From Bradysia coprophila (Eukaryota > Arthropoda > Insecta > Diptera > Sciaridae), in assembly GCF_014529535.1 (NCBI RefSeq), contig NW_023503329.1, positions 682,001-746,000 on the forward strand: a stretch of 64,000 bases of DNA, written 5' to 3'. Position 1 is the stretch's first letter. Each line of letters begins with the position of its first letter. Positions 13,114 through 24,187 of the stretch are shown one piece after another. The translations under genes and the position numbers were made by a program. The notes under the pieces are model-generated. The model was not told the origin of the DNA. It made no database searches and saw only the letters and a program-made list of their open reading frames with translations.

Positions 13114-13817
13114 GATGCGCATTAGTAAAGAAAATGCAGTGCAAATGGCTGGGAAAATTTGTTAGATGAGAGAGACATGGTGTGCCAAAAACACAATTTT
13201 GATACAGGTCGACAGCAAATATCGAAGTCGACAAAAACAAATTTTAATTTCGACAAAGTCACTTTGATGCACTTCTGATGAAAAATATTTACAAAGCATC
13301 CATTTCAATGCCGGAAGTTTCGGCTTGGAATGAAATATGAAATGGTTATTTGTGAAAGAGTGGCTCGCTCGGTATGTGTATTTAATGTAGATGGTAGCAC
13401 GGAGTTTCGGTGGGTTTTGAAATTAAGTTTCTCTAAGTTGCCGACAATGCGATGTGAAACTATGTCCAGGGCCTTTAATTTGTGCTAGGTGAAGTCCTTT
13501 TTTTACCAAACGATCAGCGTAACGTCCCAATTGAAATATCTTGAAATTATCAATAACGTCTGGCAAAAAACAAAAATCAAAAACCACCAGAAACCGGACA
13601 ATATATAAACAAATTCCTTAATCTGTCGTATTTTGTCGAACTAGAGATTGTCAACCCGAGGCTACAAAACACAAAAAACAAAAAGCCTTCATTGCACTGG
13701 AATCAGTGTCTTTTAACGATAAGTTCTCGATGTTAAGGAAAAACACATCGACATTAATGGTTGGTAGTACAATAGGGCCTATATTACAGAATCAAATACG
13801 CGAGATTCAAAAATACT

Positions 13818-14061
13818 AGGTAAATATAGTGAGGAGGTAATGCCATTCAGACACGCGGCCTAACACATAAGTTCGATGCCAATGACATTTAAAATGGTTG
13901 ACTACGATTTACTTGCATTTCACAAAAATATTTTCGCTATCTCACAACGGGCCATTGACTTTCTATTCCATTTTTTGCTTTCAACGAAGGGATGAGATGG
14001 CGTTTGTATCGAACTTTATCGATCGGTTTTATATGACATTACCTTCTCACTATATTCACCT
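13818..14061. mobile_element. Short inverted-repeat element D, copy 1
   Basis: A 25-bp terminal inverted repeat starts AGGTAAATATAGTGAGGAGG. At the other end is its near-complement, CATTACCTTCTCACTATATT..ACCT. The 244-bp element has no coding capacity. A shorter relative sits at 16822-16995 with the same TAATGCCATT/GACATTACCTTC inner ends. This is a MITE of unassigned superfamily. Confidence 0.7.
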
Positions 14062-16821
14062 TGCAAAAATCAAAACCATATAATAAACTCAAAAGGCCAT
14101 AAAAACAATGGAGGCAGCGCAATGTTCGAGCTATTGTTATTTTAGAGAAGTAGATAAAACGTGATGGAAAAATTAGTAAATTTTCGGGAGTTCATTTCCC
14201 TAAAATAGGCCCTGCAAGAACAATAGGTGGAACCGCATGATACATCTTTGAAATAAATGTAAAGGCTCATGCTTAAGAGCGTGAATTTACACAATCACCC
14301 TTCGACCCTAAAATTCTTGAGAAATCAATGTGACGCTGATATTAGAGAGTGCTTTGTCATTACAAAATTTAACGAGTGATATATATTGTGGCGATAATAT
14401 ATGTCACCCATACCAAACATACACGAAAAATAACGTGTCTAAAATTCATTATGATTTCGTTCCCAGTCTAGACGATAGCAAATCCCAGCATTACGCGACA
14501 AATGACACTGTCTGGGAGGTGGTTTAAAATTTGGTGATGATGTGACCGTTCTAACTGTTGGGCTGTTTCGGTATTGGGATATCGTATAGGTCTCACGACG
14601 TTAATTTCAAGCCACAAGCTCGTGTCTCGTTATGATGGTGATAGGTTCACCACACATCGAAAATATTGCAACAGAATCGAGGACGTATACAGTCGAATTT
14701 TTCATGGAGTGTGACACGTGACAGTCAAGTTGTATGAAAATGACAAAAGAAAAAGCGGATGGATTTTCATACAGAAACTGAGCAGATAATTAGTTATTTA
14801 TGTAACAAGAATCATATGAAGATATTTTATCGCACTAGATGTCGATTTCAATTGTCAACCCGTGGCATCTGACAAGTGGTAGTAGTGGTTGTTGTTGTTG
14901 TTGACAAGATATCGTGTGTGATAAAATACCAACATACGATTCGTGTTTCATTCAACGTTTTATGCAATTCAGTGAGCGAATTCCGCGCGCTTTACTGGTC
15001 CGGCGGAGACACATGCATCCTAATTTACAATTTAAATTTTTGAAATTGAAAGTCAATTTACCGTGCGATTTTTCGGTCTCTCCCTCTCTCTCCCAATTGT
15101 GAATTTAATGTTCCCATACCTCTCGTGAAAGCGCTCGGTGCATATCACTTACCACTTCAATGTGAGTGGACAGCGCGAATCTGATCAGATGTATCAATCA
15201 TAATATAGGTGGAATGTATATAACAAAAATGTGTGCTTGATTCGCCTGTTGCTGGAGTACATCGTCTAATATGCGATTTTTGAATGTTCGAACGTGATTT
15301 GCATTGGAATGAATTAAACGAGAACTTTTCACTGGCGTGGAACAATTCACACGGCTTTAACGTTTTGTATTTTGTAGACCAGTACGAGATACCTTCGGAT
15401 GGATCTTGGAGGGATCGTGACATGTGGCGGCAACAGATTGTCAGAATTGTTTTCATGACTACTACCGTAAATATCTCAAATATCTCTGTAAAGTACAGAC
15501 ATCACAACTGAAACTTGCTGTCAATTTATATTGGATGAGAATTGAAGACAGAGAAATCTGGAACGGGTATATTATGCCCGAAAAGCGTTTCAATTTCAAT
15601 AGGTAACTTTATACATCGTCATCGTATCGTAACCATCGTTTACGAAATAATAAAAAAAAATGGCCGGGCAACACGAAAATTGTGAATATTTTAATTACAA
15701 TATCAAAGGCTTTAATTCGCTGTTTTTAATGAACCGGATCTTTTGAAAAGTGTTTATGAATTTTAAATAATAAATGACAAAAAGTTACTTTCAAAAACGA
15801 GTATATGGGTTATGGGGTGCAAACAACAACGTCATTTCACTCGGTACTTCTCACTCCATCCATTCTCTGCAGTGTATATTAGTCTAAATACACTCCAAGT
15901 TTGAAACGATTCTGTGGATAATTAAATCTTGAATTGGCTATTGTGTGTACTGATGTCAATTTTTTTTTAGGGTGGTTCGAATGTGAATGAATTGTGCCTC
16001 CGGTTGTCTCCAATAGCAATCATGTTCAAAATATCAAACAAAAACGTTTTTTCATCACACAAAAAAAGTATGAAACTGAAATTTGTTAGTAGATATGGCT
16101 CATTCCATACAAACTGAAAAAAAAAATTGGGAACAAAATAGAGAGAGCACTAGAGAAAAGCATAATGAATAAAGACATACCGACAGAAAGAGTTTTTAAC
16201 TTTTAAGCTTTGATCTAGATGTTGACCAAAGATCAGGACTGAAATTCGCAGAAGTGAAATTCTTTAGTTTCGTATTTCCTACTAGTTCCCTTGCAAAAAA
16301 AATCCTGTTGTGTGTAAGCATGACCTTTAAAATACCGTTCTCCCTAATACACAGGCAACAAAATCATTATGAAAATGTATGGTACGGTATGGAACTTAAT
16401 TCGAATTTATTTCCTTTACTTGTACTTTTAATTAATTTTTAATTTTTTATCGTAGTGTTTCAGTCTTGATCTATTTAACAAAATAAAATTCACCTCAGCG
16501 ATGGATGAAGGTTTTTGACATGTTTTTTTGATTCAATCATCATGAAAGTGTATAGTACGCCTATACTCGTTTAAATCTCGACAATTTCCTTAACTCTATG
16601 ATTACTAACGGTAGACCAAAAGTGTGGCATTGTTGCATTTTTGTTGTATTTCTACAATTTTATTAAAATTTGTAATCAAAATGTGCAACTGGTATAAGAA
16701 ATCCCAGCGGTGTTATTAGTTAGGATTGTCCTGGTAAGTAAAATTTTAGATCTCTGACGTTCAATCATTAGAGCATTGAACTAATACCCCATCCGTCCCG
16801 GGATCGATTAGGCATTTTGCA
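14062..16821. other. Intergenic DNA, no gene seen
   Basis: AT-rich, with a short GTT/GTG-rich run near 14880-14905 and a TCTC run near 15080. Open frames of 60-99 codons on opposite strands near 15157-15511 overlap each other and match nothing I recognise. Confidence 0.4.
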
Positions 16822-16995
16822 AGGTAAGATAAGTAAAGGTAATGCCATTTAGCTTAACAGTCAACCACATTAGTTTGATGTTATTGACATATTTTTTGTA
16901 AAGTGGTGGACTATCATTTATATCAAAACAGTTTTTTGTGCGGCCGCGAATCTGATTCAGTTATGTATGACATTACCTTCCCACTATAAATACCT
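16822..16995. mobile_element. Short inverted-repeat element D, copy 2
   Basis: The 174-bp element starts AGGTAAGATAAGTAAAGGTA and ends CATTACCTTCCCACTATAAA followed by TACCT. The ends are inverted, and the TAATGCCATT and GACATTACCTTC segments are shared with copy 1 at 13818-14061. The interior differs in length, consistent with an older or internally changed copy. Confidence 0.65.
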
Positions 16996-18558
16996 TGGAT
17001 TTTTCCTAATCCAAAATTCACAATTTTTGCGTTGACATATGCGATATCATTCAAAGAAAAATGGTTACACAAAGTCAGTGTTCTGGCGAAAATGATTTGT
17101 ATGAAGTTCAATAGGCTCAACGGAACATTTTCACATTGGCTGGGAAACATCTATGTCGAACCACCCTATCAAATAGGGCCTATATCCACTCATTTTGATG
17201 GTTACAAATTTAATAAATTCGTTTGCAATTTATCGTCAGATTTGAAATCATAAATACAAGAAAGCTGGTCGTCTTTTTTTCTCTCCCTCTCTCGCTCCCC
17301 GTAACCTACGAATGTATCCAAAGAAATATTTCGCATAAAATGTTTTCGCATTAAAATGACGAACAGGGAATTTTCATCGCATTATTGTAGCAGAACAAAC
17401 TTATGAACATTGAACATGAAAGGGTTCCGTCGAACAGAAGACGGAAAACTTTCTCGGTTACATTGCTTTGAGCCATTCAACAAATAGCTGAAGGTGTATT
17501 TGAGTTGCGAGTTTGGTAAGCAACGAGACGAGATGTAATATGGAACATAAACGATACTGTTATACAGAGAGAGAGATACTTTCCACTTGATGGCAGAGGA
17601 TCCGCACGTTTAAAAAAGAAGCGACAAAGGCGTCGAGCATATTTTGCTGCAGAGTAGGAAGAAGTAGAAGAAGAAGAAGAAATAAAGAAAGAAAAAAAGC
17701 GGGAGATACGAACGAATTTAATTATTTCATTATGTAAAGTATAACATAAGATGAAAACAATATACTTGAGAACATCTCGTTTCATCTTCTTTACATGTGT
17801 TTTCATTATGGAACACACTTTATGATGGGGAGTTGAACAGACAATTATATTTGCAATTTCATATCAAAAGGATTTAATTGAAGCAACGGCTTACATAAAT
17901 TTCGGGTATCGGTATACATGTAAAATGTATAAGCACGACGTATACACGTTGTCAAAAGATTATGTGTAGATATGTTCTCGTTGTCGTCGTCGCTGTGGAT
18001 CTGTATATATACCGTACACCACACACATATTTAGTATTAATACACATACGTATAAACCATTTATATATCTACAGAGCAAAAAAAAATGGGGAGTAATCAT
18101 TTCATTAAATTTTCCCGTTGTTTAACAATGTTACACACAGATATACACAGAGTTATTTTTAACGAAAATCAGATGTTGCTGTCGACACACTTTTATATCG
18201 AAAGTGGAAAATGTTTTTTTTTTTTTTGGATTATGTTTACATCCTGTATGACAAATGTGTAAGGATCATATAACGGCCATTTGACGACAGCGCGGCTACC
18301 ACTTACCTACCACAATATGGGAAAAATCTGTTTTTCGTATAAGTTCCACATCGATTTCGCAAAGTTTTTTAAAACCCTGTATCGAAAGCTCCGGTTATTA
18401 TGTACTAGTTACCATTTTAGTCGATAGTTAGTTAACTTAGCCAAGCTAAGAAAATTAAGTTCAGTGGAAAGAAAATGTCGTTATTATACGGTAATAATCC
18501 GGAATGCCTGTCAGGTCCCTTTTGCAGATATGTGGTCAATTTCAAAAATTTTAAAATA
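16996..18558. other. Intergenic DNA, no gene seen
   Basis: AT-rich sequence with simple runs (AGAAGA near 17655, TATACA-type near 18000-18070). A minus-strand frame at 17477-17818 is low in complexity and not convincing as a gene. Confidence 0.4.
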
Positions 18559-18648
18559 ATTTCGCTTTTTGTTTAAATTTTGAAGTAAAAGATTCCTAAT
18601 CAATTTCGCTTTTTGATTAAATTTTGAAGTAAAAGATTACTAATCAAA
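18559..18648 (+). repeat. 44-bp tandem duplication
   Basis: Two adjacent 44-bp copies contain TTTCGCTTTTTG, TTAAATTTTGAAGTAAAAGA and CTAATCA, starting at about 18559 and 18603. They differ at only a few positions. A partial third copy follows. Confidence 0.75.
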
Positions 18649-18872
18649 TTGGCTTTTCAAACATTAAACAATAAAAAATCATTTAAATATACAAAAATCA
18701 ATTCATAATTTTATGTTTCAGTTATACCACAGCTCTGCTACTTAACTCATACAACGAAAACAAATCATCTATCTGTATAACAAAAACGCAGTGCCTACTG
18801 TGATTTCATCAGCCTCCGAATATTTTGCAGTGCTGTGGTTATACAAAATTAACTTTGCAATATTAAATCAAA

Positions 18873-18949
18873 TTCGCCCTTCGTTGAATAAAAGAAATTT
18901 TTTCAACAATTTTGATCAAGTCAAAGCAATACAACACTTTGTCAATGTT
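18873..18949 (+). repeat. 77-bp direct repeat, copy 1
   Basis: The segment beginning TTCGCCCTTCGTTGAATAAA is repeated almost exactly at 19689-19765 in the same orientation. The two copies bracket a candidate exon and a palindromic P element. They may record a local duplication or an insertion between the halves of one ancestral sequence. Confidence 0.75.
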
Positions 18950-19021
18950 GAATTACTGACCAAGCAATACAAAAATTTTATTAATAATTGTATCGATGCT
19001 TTTTGAAGTTTTGTATCACAG

Positions 19022-19273
19022 CTGTGGGTGGTGCCACGGCTGCCATACTCTGCGCGGTTTTAGTAACAATTTATTTATTGTCACTAAAATTACCGAAAAA
19101 CAAATTGTCGGATGTGAGAGATCCACAAAAGCTGTATGTGAGAGATATATCACAAAAAACAAAACAAAGAGTTTTAACAAATGACGAAATGGTTATTTGG
19201 ATCACAAGGGACGAAAGTAAAAAAAATCAACCGTGTGCGAAGTTTGCAGCCCGTGCCCGTGAGTGCAAATCAG
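19022..19273 (+). CDS. Possible exon of a single-pass membrane protein
   Basis: A T-rich tract ends in ATCACAG, then an open stretch of about 84 codons runs to a CAG|GTACAC donor-like site. The frame begins with a strongly hydrophobic segment (AVGGATAAILCAVLVTIYLL). A charged, soluble-looking part follows with the sequence LTNDEMVIWITRDE and two cysteines. There is no ATG at the head of this frame and an in-frame stop lies just upstream, so it can only be an internal exon. The donor falls inside sequence repeated at the edge of the P element (repeated at 19469), which weakens the call. The family is not recognised. Confidence 0.3.
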
Positions 19274-19349
19274 GTACACAAATGACTATTTCATGCTTCG
19301 GGGCCGAAAATGAGGGCAATTTTTCGAATTTTCTCGGGTTACCGGCCCT

Positions 19350-19490
19350 CTGCATGAAAACTCACATGTGCACCTGTTTAAGACGGTTGATTTAAGGCAC
19401 TTTCGCTTGTAAGCCTCACTTCGTTCGGCCTACAATCCGCGAAATTGCCTAAAATCAATCGTCCAAAACAGGTACACAAATGACTAATAT
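19350..19490. mobile_element. Palindromic P element, copy 1
   Basis: Inverted arms CACCTGTTT(A)AGACGGTTGATTT.AGGCACTTTCGC and GCGAAATTGCCTAAAATCAATCGTCC.AAAACAGGT enclose a core with CCTCACTTCGTTCGG. The same core (CCGAACGAAGTGAGGG) and arms recur at 22166-22276, 33920-34043 and, as a half, 48054-48114. Sequence at 19290-19350 (GGGGCCGAAAATGAGGG) is shared in inverted orientation with 22277-22345. No protein is encoded. Confidence 0.75.
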
Positions 19491-19688
19491 AATGCTCGTA
19501 CAATTGAAGCGATTGCTCACTTCAGTTTGTGTCGTGCTGATATGCACATAGTCATCGCAAGACATATAGGTGCACTGATGATTGCGTGATACACCGAAAG
19601 CAGCATTGTTTGGTCCTGTTGTTCGTCCGCACTATGATTGTTAACGGTAAAACGTTTCGTCACGAATCGTAAACGGTAACACGTTTCG

Positions 19689-19765
19689 TTCGCCCTTCGT
19701 TGAATAAAAGAAACTTTTTCAACAATTTTGGTCAAGTCAAAGCAATACAACACTTTGTCAATGTT
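19689..19765 (+). repeat. 77-bp direct repeat, copy 2
   Basis: Matches 18873-18949 with only a few differences, from TTCGCCCTTCGTTGAATAAA to ACACTTTGTCAATGTT. Confidence 0.75.
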
Positions 19766-19979
19766 AAATCAAATAATAAAACAAAAATTTTTTTTCAATA
19801 ATTCTTAACTTAATATGAATATTTGACTTATCCATCAAACGCTACTATTAAATTTAATATTAAATGAAATAAAGTAACAATTTTGTCAAAAAAAAAATCC
19901 ATTAATTCTTCACTTAATTTTGAACATTTAACTTATCCCTTAACCGGTATAATATTTTCATTGATAAATTTTCTGTCAT

Positions 19980-21540
19980 TCAAAAATGAAAAAAATCATT
20001 CACACCGTTAAACATCATATAAAAAAAACTTTCCACATCCGTTTTCACTCGACTGTATAACTTCTTTGATGTACCGGACGGATACAAGAAAGCGAATATT
20101 GATATGCATAGATAGTCAGCATTGAGAAGCTTTGTAATTTTTCCTGCGGAAATATGGCGCGAAAAACGACATTTCAATTTTTGCACAGTACACCCAACGT
20201 ACGCCAGCTTCAGGCTTTCACTGCTAATGAAGTAATAGATCAATCGGTAACCCTCGACGTCATTTTTTCCCGTTCAGCCACGACAAAGCTTCCTTCACTT
20301 CTTCATGGACTCGAGACATTTAAATCGATTTTTTCGCATTTTCGAATGCAGCGACTCCAAAAGCTTTGTCAAAATGTACATTAGCATCAATAAGATTGAT
20401 CGCTCTTTGAAACTTCCGGCCATTTTCCATTAGAACAGTGTTGTCATTCGTCCAACGGCCGCCCTCTTCGCACTGTAAAAAACAGTTTTCCGTATGTACC
20501 GTATAATAGTATTGGACGAAACTCCCGCAAACCGGACACTGCAAATACCGTTGAGGCAAGCCTTCACCGTAATCATCGAATATATCAGGCTTTGGATATG
20601 ACTGCTTCTTAAACAGACCGAGGTGTACTGCAGGCGCGGATCCACCTATGTGCGTTCGAGGCGGTCGCCGGGGGTCAGAAGAAGATTTTTACATAGAAAA
20701 CTTTTTTTTAAACGAAAACCGCCCATTTTAGAAATTTTGTTACTTCTATCCGCCTGGGTCAGAGCAAACGCTGGATCCGCCCCTGGTGTACTGCCTATAT
20801 ATGTCAGTTTAACGCTATCATCGTTCGCTTCGTAATCGCTCGCAAATTGAATTCGCACAATTTACCATACGGGCACAAAAACCGCTTTATGTCCAACATG
20901 GCCGTGTCGAATCTTTGTCTTCGCTGATTTGTCATACTCGCGATTGTCATCTTTCTCACTCCGCCTGATTATCACTCTCATTCATTCTGCCACAAAAAAA
21001 TTTTGAATCAAAATCACAAATAAATATTTTAAAACTTTCGAAAATTGTTAACGGCATTACATTTATAGCACATATGTGACTGTTGCGAAATTTATTGATC
21101 GAACAAAAACAACAAACATTAATCGAATAATTGCATCAGCAAAAACGCTTTTTTAAAAGACATTTAAAACGTTCGCCATATACCAACAAAAACAATCAAA
21201 TGGATGACATGAGCCAAATAAAATTCAAAAACAAACTTACTCGACTATCGTGCAATCATCATCCGAATCGTCTTCCTCGGATGAATTAAATGCAGGATCA
21301 GCTTCATAAATTCTGATGCGGTCCGTTAATGGAACTGTAGCTGTCCGTAATGGAATCTGAATCTGCCCCATTCCCCATCATCGCAGCCATTGCTGAAAAC
21401 AGTATCTTGTTAGCATTCAACTTTCATTATATTTCAAACAAATATCTTACCATAATCGACCTCGTCAAATCCATCCACTGTCCATGGCTGTGGCATTGTC
21501 ACGTTCGCTTGCAATGCAATTGACGGTGTCTGTAACACGT
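19980..21540 (-). pseudogene. Broken gene with GIY-YIG endonuclease-like domain
   Basis: Read on the minus strand, an upstream part (21451 to about 21533) and 21241-21392 are separated by a canonical 58-bp intron. A GTAAGT donor follows, and the second part ends in an acidic EEDDSDDDCTIV tail. After about 240 bp, frames at 21000-20794 and 20622-20320 continue (IQFASDYEANDDSVKLTYIG, then a CPVCGSFVQYYY..C..C zinc-ribbon-like patch). At 20262-19980 comes a GIY-YIG-like domain: GYRLIYYFIS, then YVGCT, LKCRF, RHIS and a distal Glu in KTDVESFF. These fit the family's two Tyr, Arg, His and Glu positions. Stops and frame changes (TAA at 20320, a frame change in the A-run near 20262, others upstream) and a hAT MITE at 20631 break it. 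Host gene versus mobile-element origin is unresolved. Confidence 0.5.
20631..20785. mobile_element. 155-bp hAT-type MITE with 8-bp target duplication
   Basis: The element is flanked by a perfect 8-bp direct repeat, GTGTACTG (20623-20630 and 20786-20793). Its terminal inverted repeats are CAGGCGCGGATCCA and CAGGGGCGGATCCAG (the latter on the reverse strand). An 8-bp duplication and CAGGGGCGGATCC-type ends are typical of hAT transposons. It has no coding capacity. It interrupts the broken GIY-YIG gene between its IGSTP and GLFKKQ segments. Confidence 0.88.
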
Positions 21541-21690
21541 CTGTAACTTTAAACACGCTATTTTTTATGTTTTCTATGTTTTAACAAATTCAACAAATGC
21601 AGACACATTGCACATCGTGTCTGTAGAAGAATCAAACTAGAATGCATGAGCATTTGTTTACAGGTCTGTTATGTATGTGTTTACCATCGA

Positions 21691-21853
21691 TATAATATAG
21701 GGTAGATAAGTAATGCCAAAGTAACTTTATGCGGAAAAATCACATGAATGTATGTGTAACGTAACTTACGTTTTGAGAAAGCGCGCGAAAGCGTGTGTGC
21801 TGTATTTCTGAAATTTCGTTCTTCTTGTCTCATTATCTACAGTATATTATATC
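21691..21853 (+). repeat. Dispersed repeat C, copy 2
   Basis: Same-orientation relative of 12951-13113, with shared AGGGTAGATAAGTAATGCCA, CTTTATGCGG, GCGCGCGAAA and CTACAGTATATTATATC. Confidence 0.65.
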
Positions 21854-22165
21854 AGTGGTGTTTACACATAGTTCTGATGTGCTTTTCTTCGCAGTAAAAT
21901 CTCAATGTTGCCTTGATTTTTAAGGAGGAATATTTTTGTTTTCCTCCGTTTTGATTGCTCTATTCGATTCGCGATAAACTCGTCGCAGCTTCAAGTGAAT
22001 CAGTTGTCTATGCATTTCTATCTCTGTACCGACAACATGGAAAACTGTGGAACTTTAGAATAACCGAAATGATTAATTGTTTTGTAGACGTGCAGGTTTA
22101 ACTCGTTAAAGAAAATCGCGTGAACCATTCCAGTTTCATTTGACAGTAGCAATAAATAGTTATTT

Positions 22166-22345
22166 GTGTATCTGTTTTGGACGATTGTTTTTAGGCAGTT
22201 TCGCTTGTTGTAGCCCGAACGAAGTGAGGGCTACATGCGAAAGTGCCTAAAAACAATCGTCCAAAACAGATACTCAAAAAATTTTCCATGTAAGGGGTCG
22301 AAAACCTGAGAAAAATATCGAAACTCCCTCATTTTCGGCCCCGAC
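22166..22345. mobile_element. Palindromic P element, copy 2
   Basis: TGTATCTGTTTTGGACGATTG and its complement form near-perfect 45-bp arms around a GTAGCCCGAACGAAGTGAGG core. The sequence to 22345 (CCCTCATTTTCGGCCCCG) matches the region just left of copy 1, in reverse. This suggests that the full unit is about 180-200 bp. Confidence 0.75.
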
Positions 22346-23503
22346 ACATGAAAAAGAATCTTTCTGCAGTAGCAATCCAATTTTAATTTCAGTTTTCTTT
22401 TTTCGTTTTTTGATGTTTGCTCAATGACTGTAAATAGTTATTTATTCAATGAGGGAAGAAAAGTTGGAAAATGCACATCGAGGATGTTGTTTCACCTGAT
22501 AAAATCCAACTTTTACCCCAAACAAAAAGTTTTTCACAACAAGGGCTTCTGAAGTTTCAGCTTTGTGAAATGTGATCTTTTATTGTATTGTGTTTGGATC
22601 TTTAATCAAATTCCCAGAAATCCCAAAATGACACGAATAACTTCTGAACCTCGACGTAGACTATATTGTCTAAGTAGCACTTAGTAAGTAAGATCCATAC
22701 AAACGACACAGGTCACATCCTCTACAGTCGAGTCAAAATATACCAAAATTCTAGAGACGAAACCACAGATCCTTGGTCGAAATAACGTATGTATGTTGTC
22801 GGACTGTTCATCATTAAAAGAACCTGCTTCTTTTCTTGCATTTCGTTTCGCCCACATTTATCCGTAAATTGTGGGTTGTTTGTACCTGAGAACCTGAGGC
22901 TATTTATACTGGTTGTTTTGTGGATCACACCGGCCATTGTGTATATCGGAAAATAAAAATAGAATGGAAAACATAGAGAATAATGCGCTTCCATTATAGT
23001 GAAACGATATATATCGATTCTTGGGAACACTATTTTGCATTTGGGTTAATATTCAAAACACAAAAGATAATAAAAATTTAAAGAAGCCAACATCCATGCA
23101 TATATGGTAGAATGGTAGCATGGAATGTGTTGTACGTACATAACTACATTATGTGAGTTTAAATGCAAATTTATGAATATTACGTTAGACTGGCTGAATA
23201 AAGAATTGTTAAACGCAACATTAGTCACCATAATCTATTACTCGTTAATTTAACATATGTTATCCCCAGGGATATATTCGATATTAGGGTGTAGCTGCAA
23301 CGTATTTGATTTTTTTTTAAATACCTTGGATACCGTTAGGACTTCAGTTTGTGTCCAACATCATTTAGGGATCATTCATTAAGTATGGCAAGCGTGCGGA
23401 ATAGATGCAAGTTAGGGATGAAAATTTGATACAAGGAGTGTATATCGTCGTCACGCGTGACACATTATAAATGATGCCTATCTTATTAGAAACCGATTCT
23501 ATT
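22346..23503. other. Intergenic DNA, no gene seen
   Basis: AT-rich sequence; minus-strand frames at 22722-23231 have no recognisable protein content. Confidence 0.4.
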
Positions 23504-23612
23504 CACTGACAAAAAAGTTTCGAAGAACTCAACTGCTGCAGGTAACTTTGTCTCTAGGTAATCTACAATAGCTGCCACAAACTTTCTACAATTCGAAACT
23601 TTTTTGTCAGTG
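23504..23612. mobile_element. 109-bp MITE with 21-bp inverted ends
   Basis: It starts CACTGACAAAAAAGTTTCGA and ends with the exact complement over 21 bp. The interior is unrelated to coding sequence. A clear target duplication could not be fixed (flanks CTATT and ATAAT), so the superfamily is left open. Confidence 0.75.
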
Positions 23613-24093
23613 ATAATACGGGTTCACAGTATGAGGCTTATGCATATCAGAGATTGTTCTATTTACCATTTCAGAAACTACAGACGTATCGAGATATAAT
23701 CATTAAATCTACTACTTCTTATGTTGAACTATCACCTAAAGTCCGATAAAAAATCTTTTACTTCATTTGTTTTAACATTTATTTTGACATATTATAAAAC
23801 CACATTAAGTAAAGGTTATTGCTCATTTTTAACGTTGCTGTCGACAACAGATGATTCGCCGTTTTTAAGAGGTTGATGAAAGAACACATGGAATTTATCC
23901 CTTGACAGAACAACTTAGTGTGTATCTACCAAGGTGTATACGTTTACAATACGATTCCTTCCACTTGATTATGGTTAGCTCAATTATCGACCTAATATAA
24001 ACAACAATTTCATTTTGAGGCACTCGATTCACCTTTATGGTCAACTTAATTAAAGGTGAATCTAGTGGTTTTCCATGTGCACATTATTGTTCT

Positions 24094-24187
24094 GTGGTCT
24101 CTTACATAATATGAAGTCGGTTGTGGGTTGTATACTAAGCATAGCCGGATCTAACTTCTATCGAAAACACTTTATGTAAGAGACCAC
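24094..24187. repeat. Inverted-repeat hairpin
   Basis: GTGGTCTCTTACATAA near the left end is complementary to TTATGTAAGAGACCAC at the right end. A smaller palindrome, GATTCACCTTTA..TAAAGGTGAATC, sits just left at about 24026-24063. It is probably a decayed MITE. Confidence 0.55.

Noticed and set aside
15157..15511. Overlapping frames of 75-99 codons on both strands
   Set aside because: No family similarity, no convincing splice sites, and neither strand is favoured.
16755..16825. tRNA-like stretch (TCATTAGAGCATTGAACTAA, then CCCGGGATCGATT)
   Set aside because: The B-box match is weak and no acceptor stem or D arm closes. Too uncertain to list as a tRNA.
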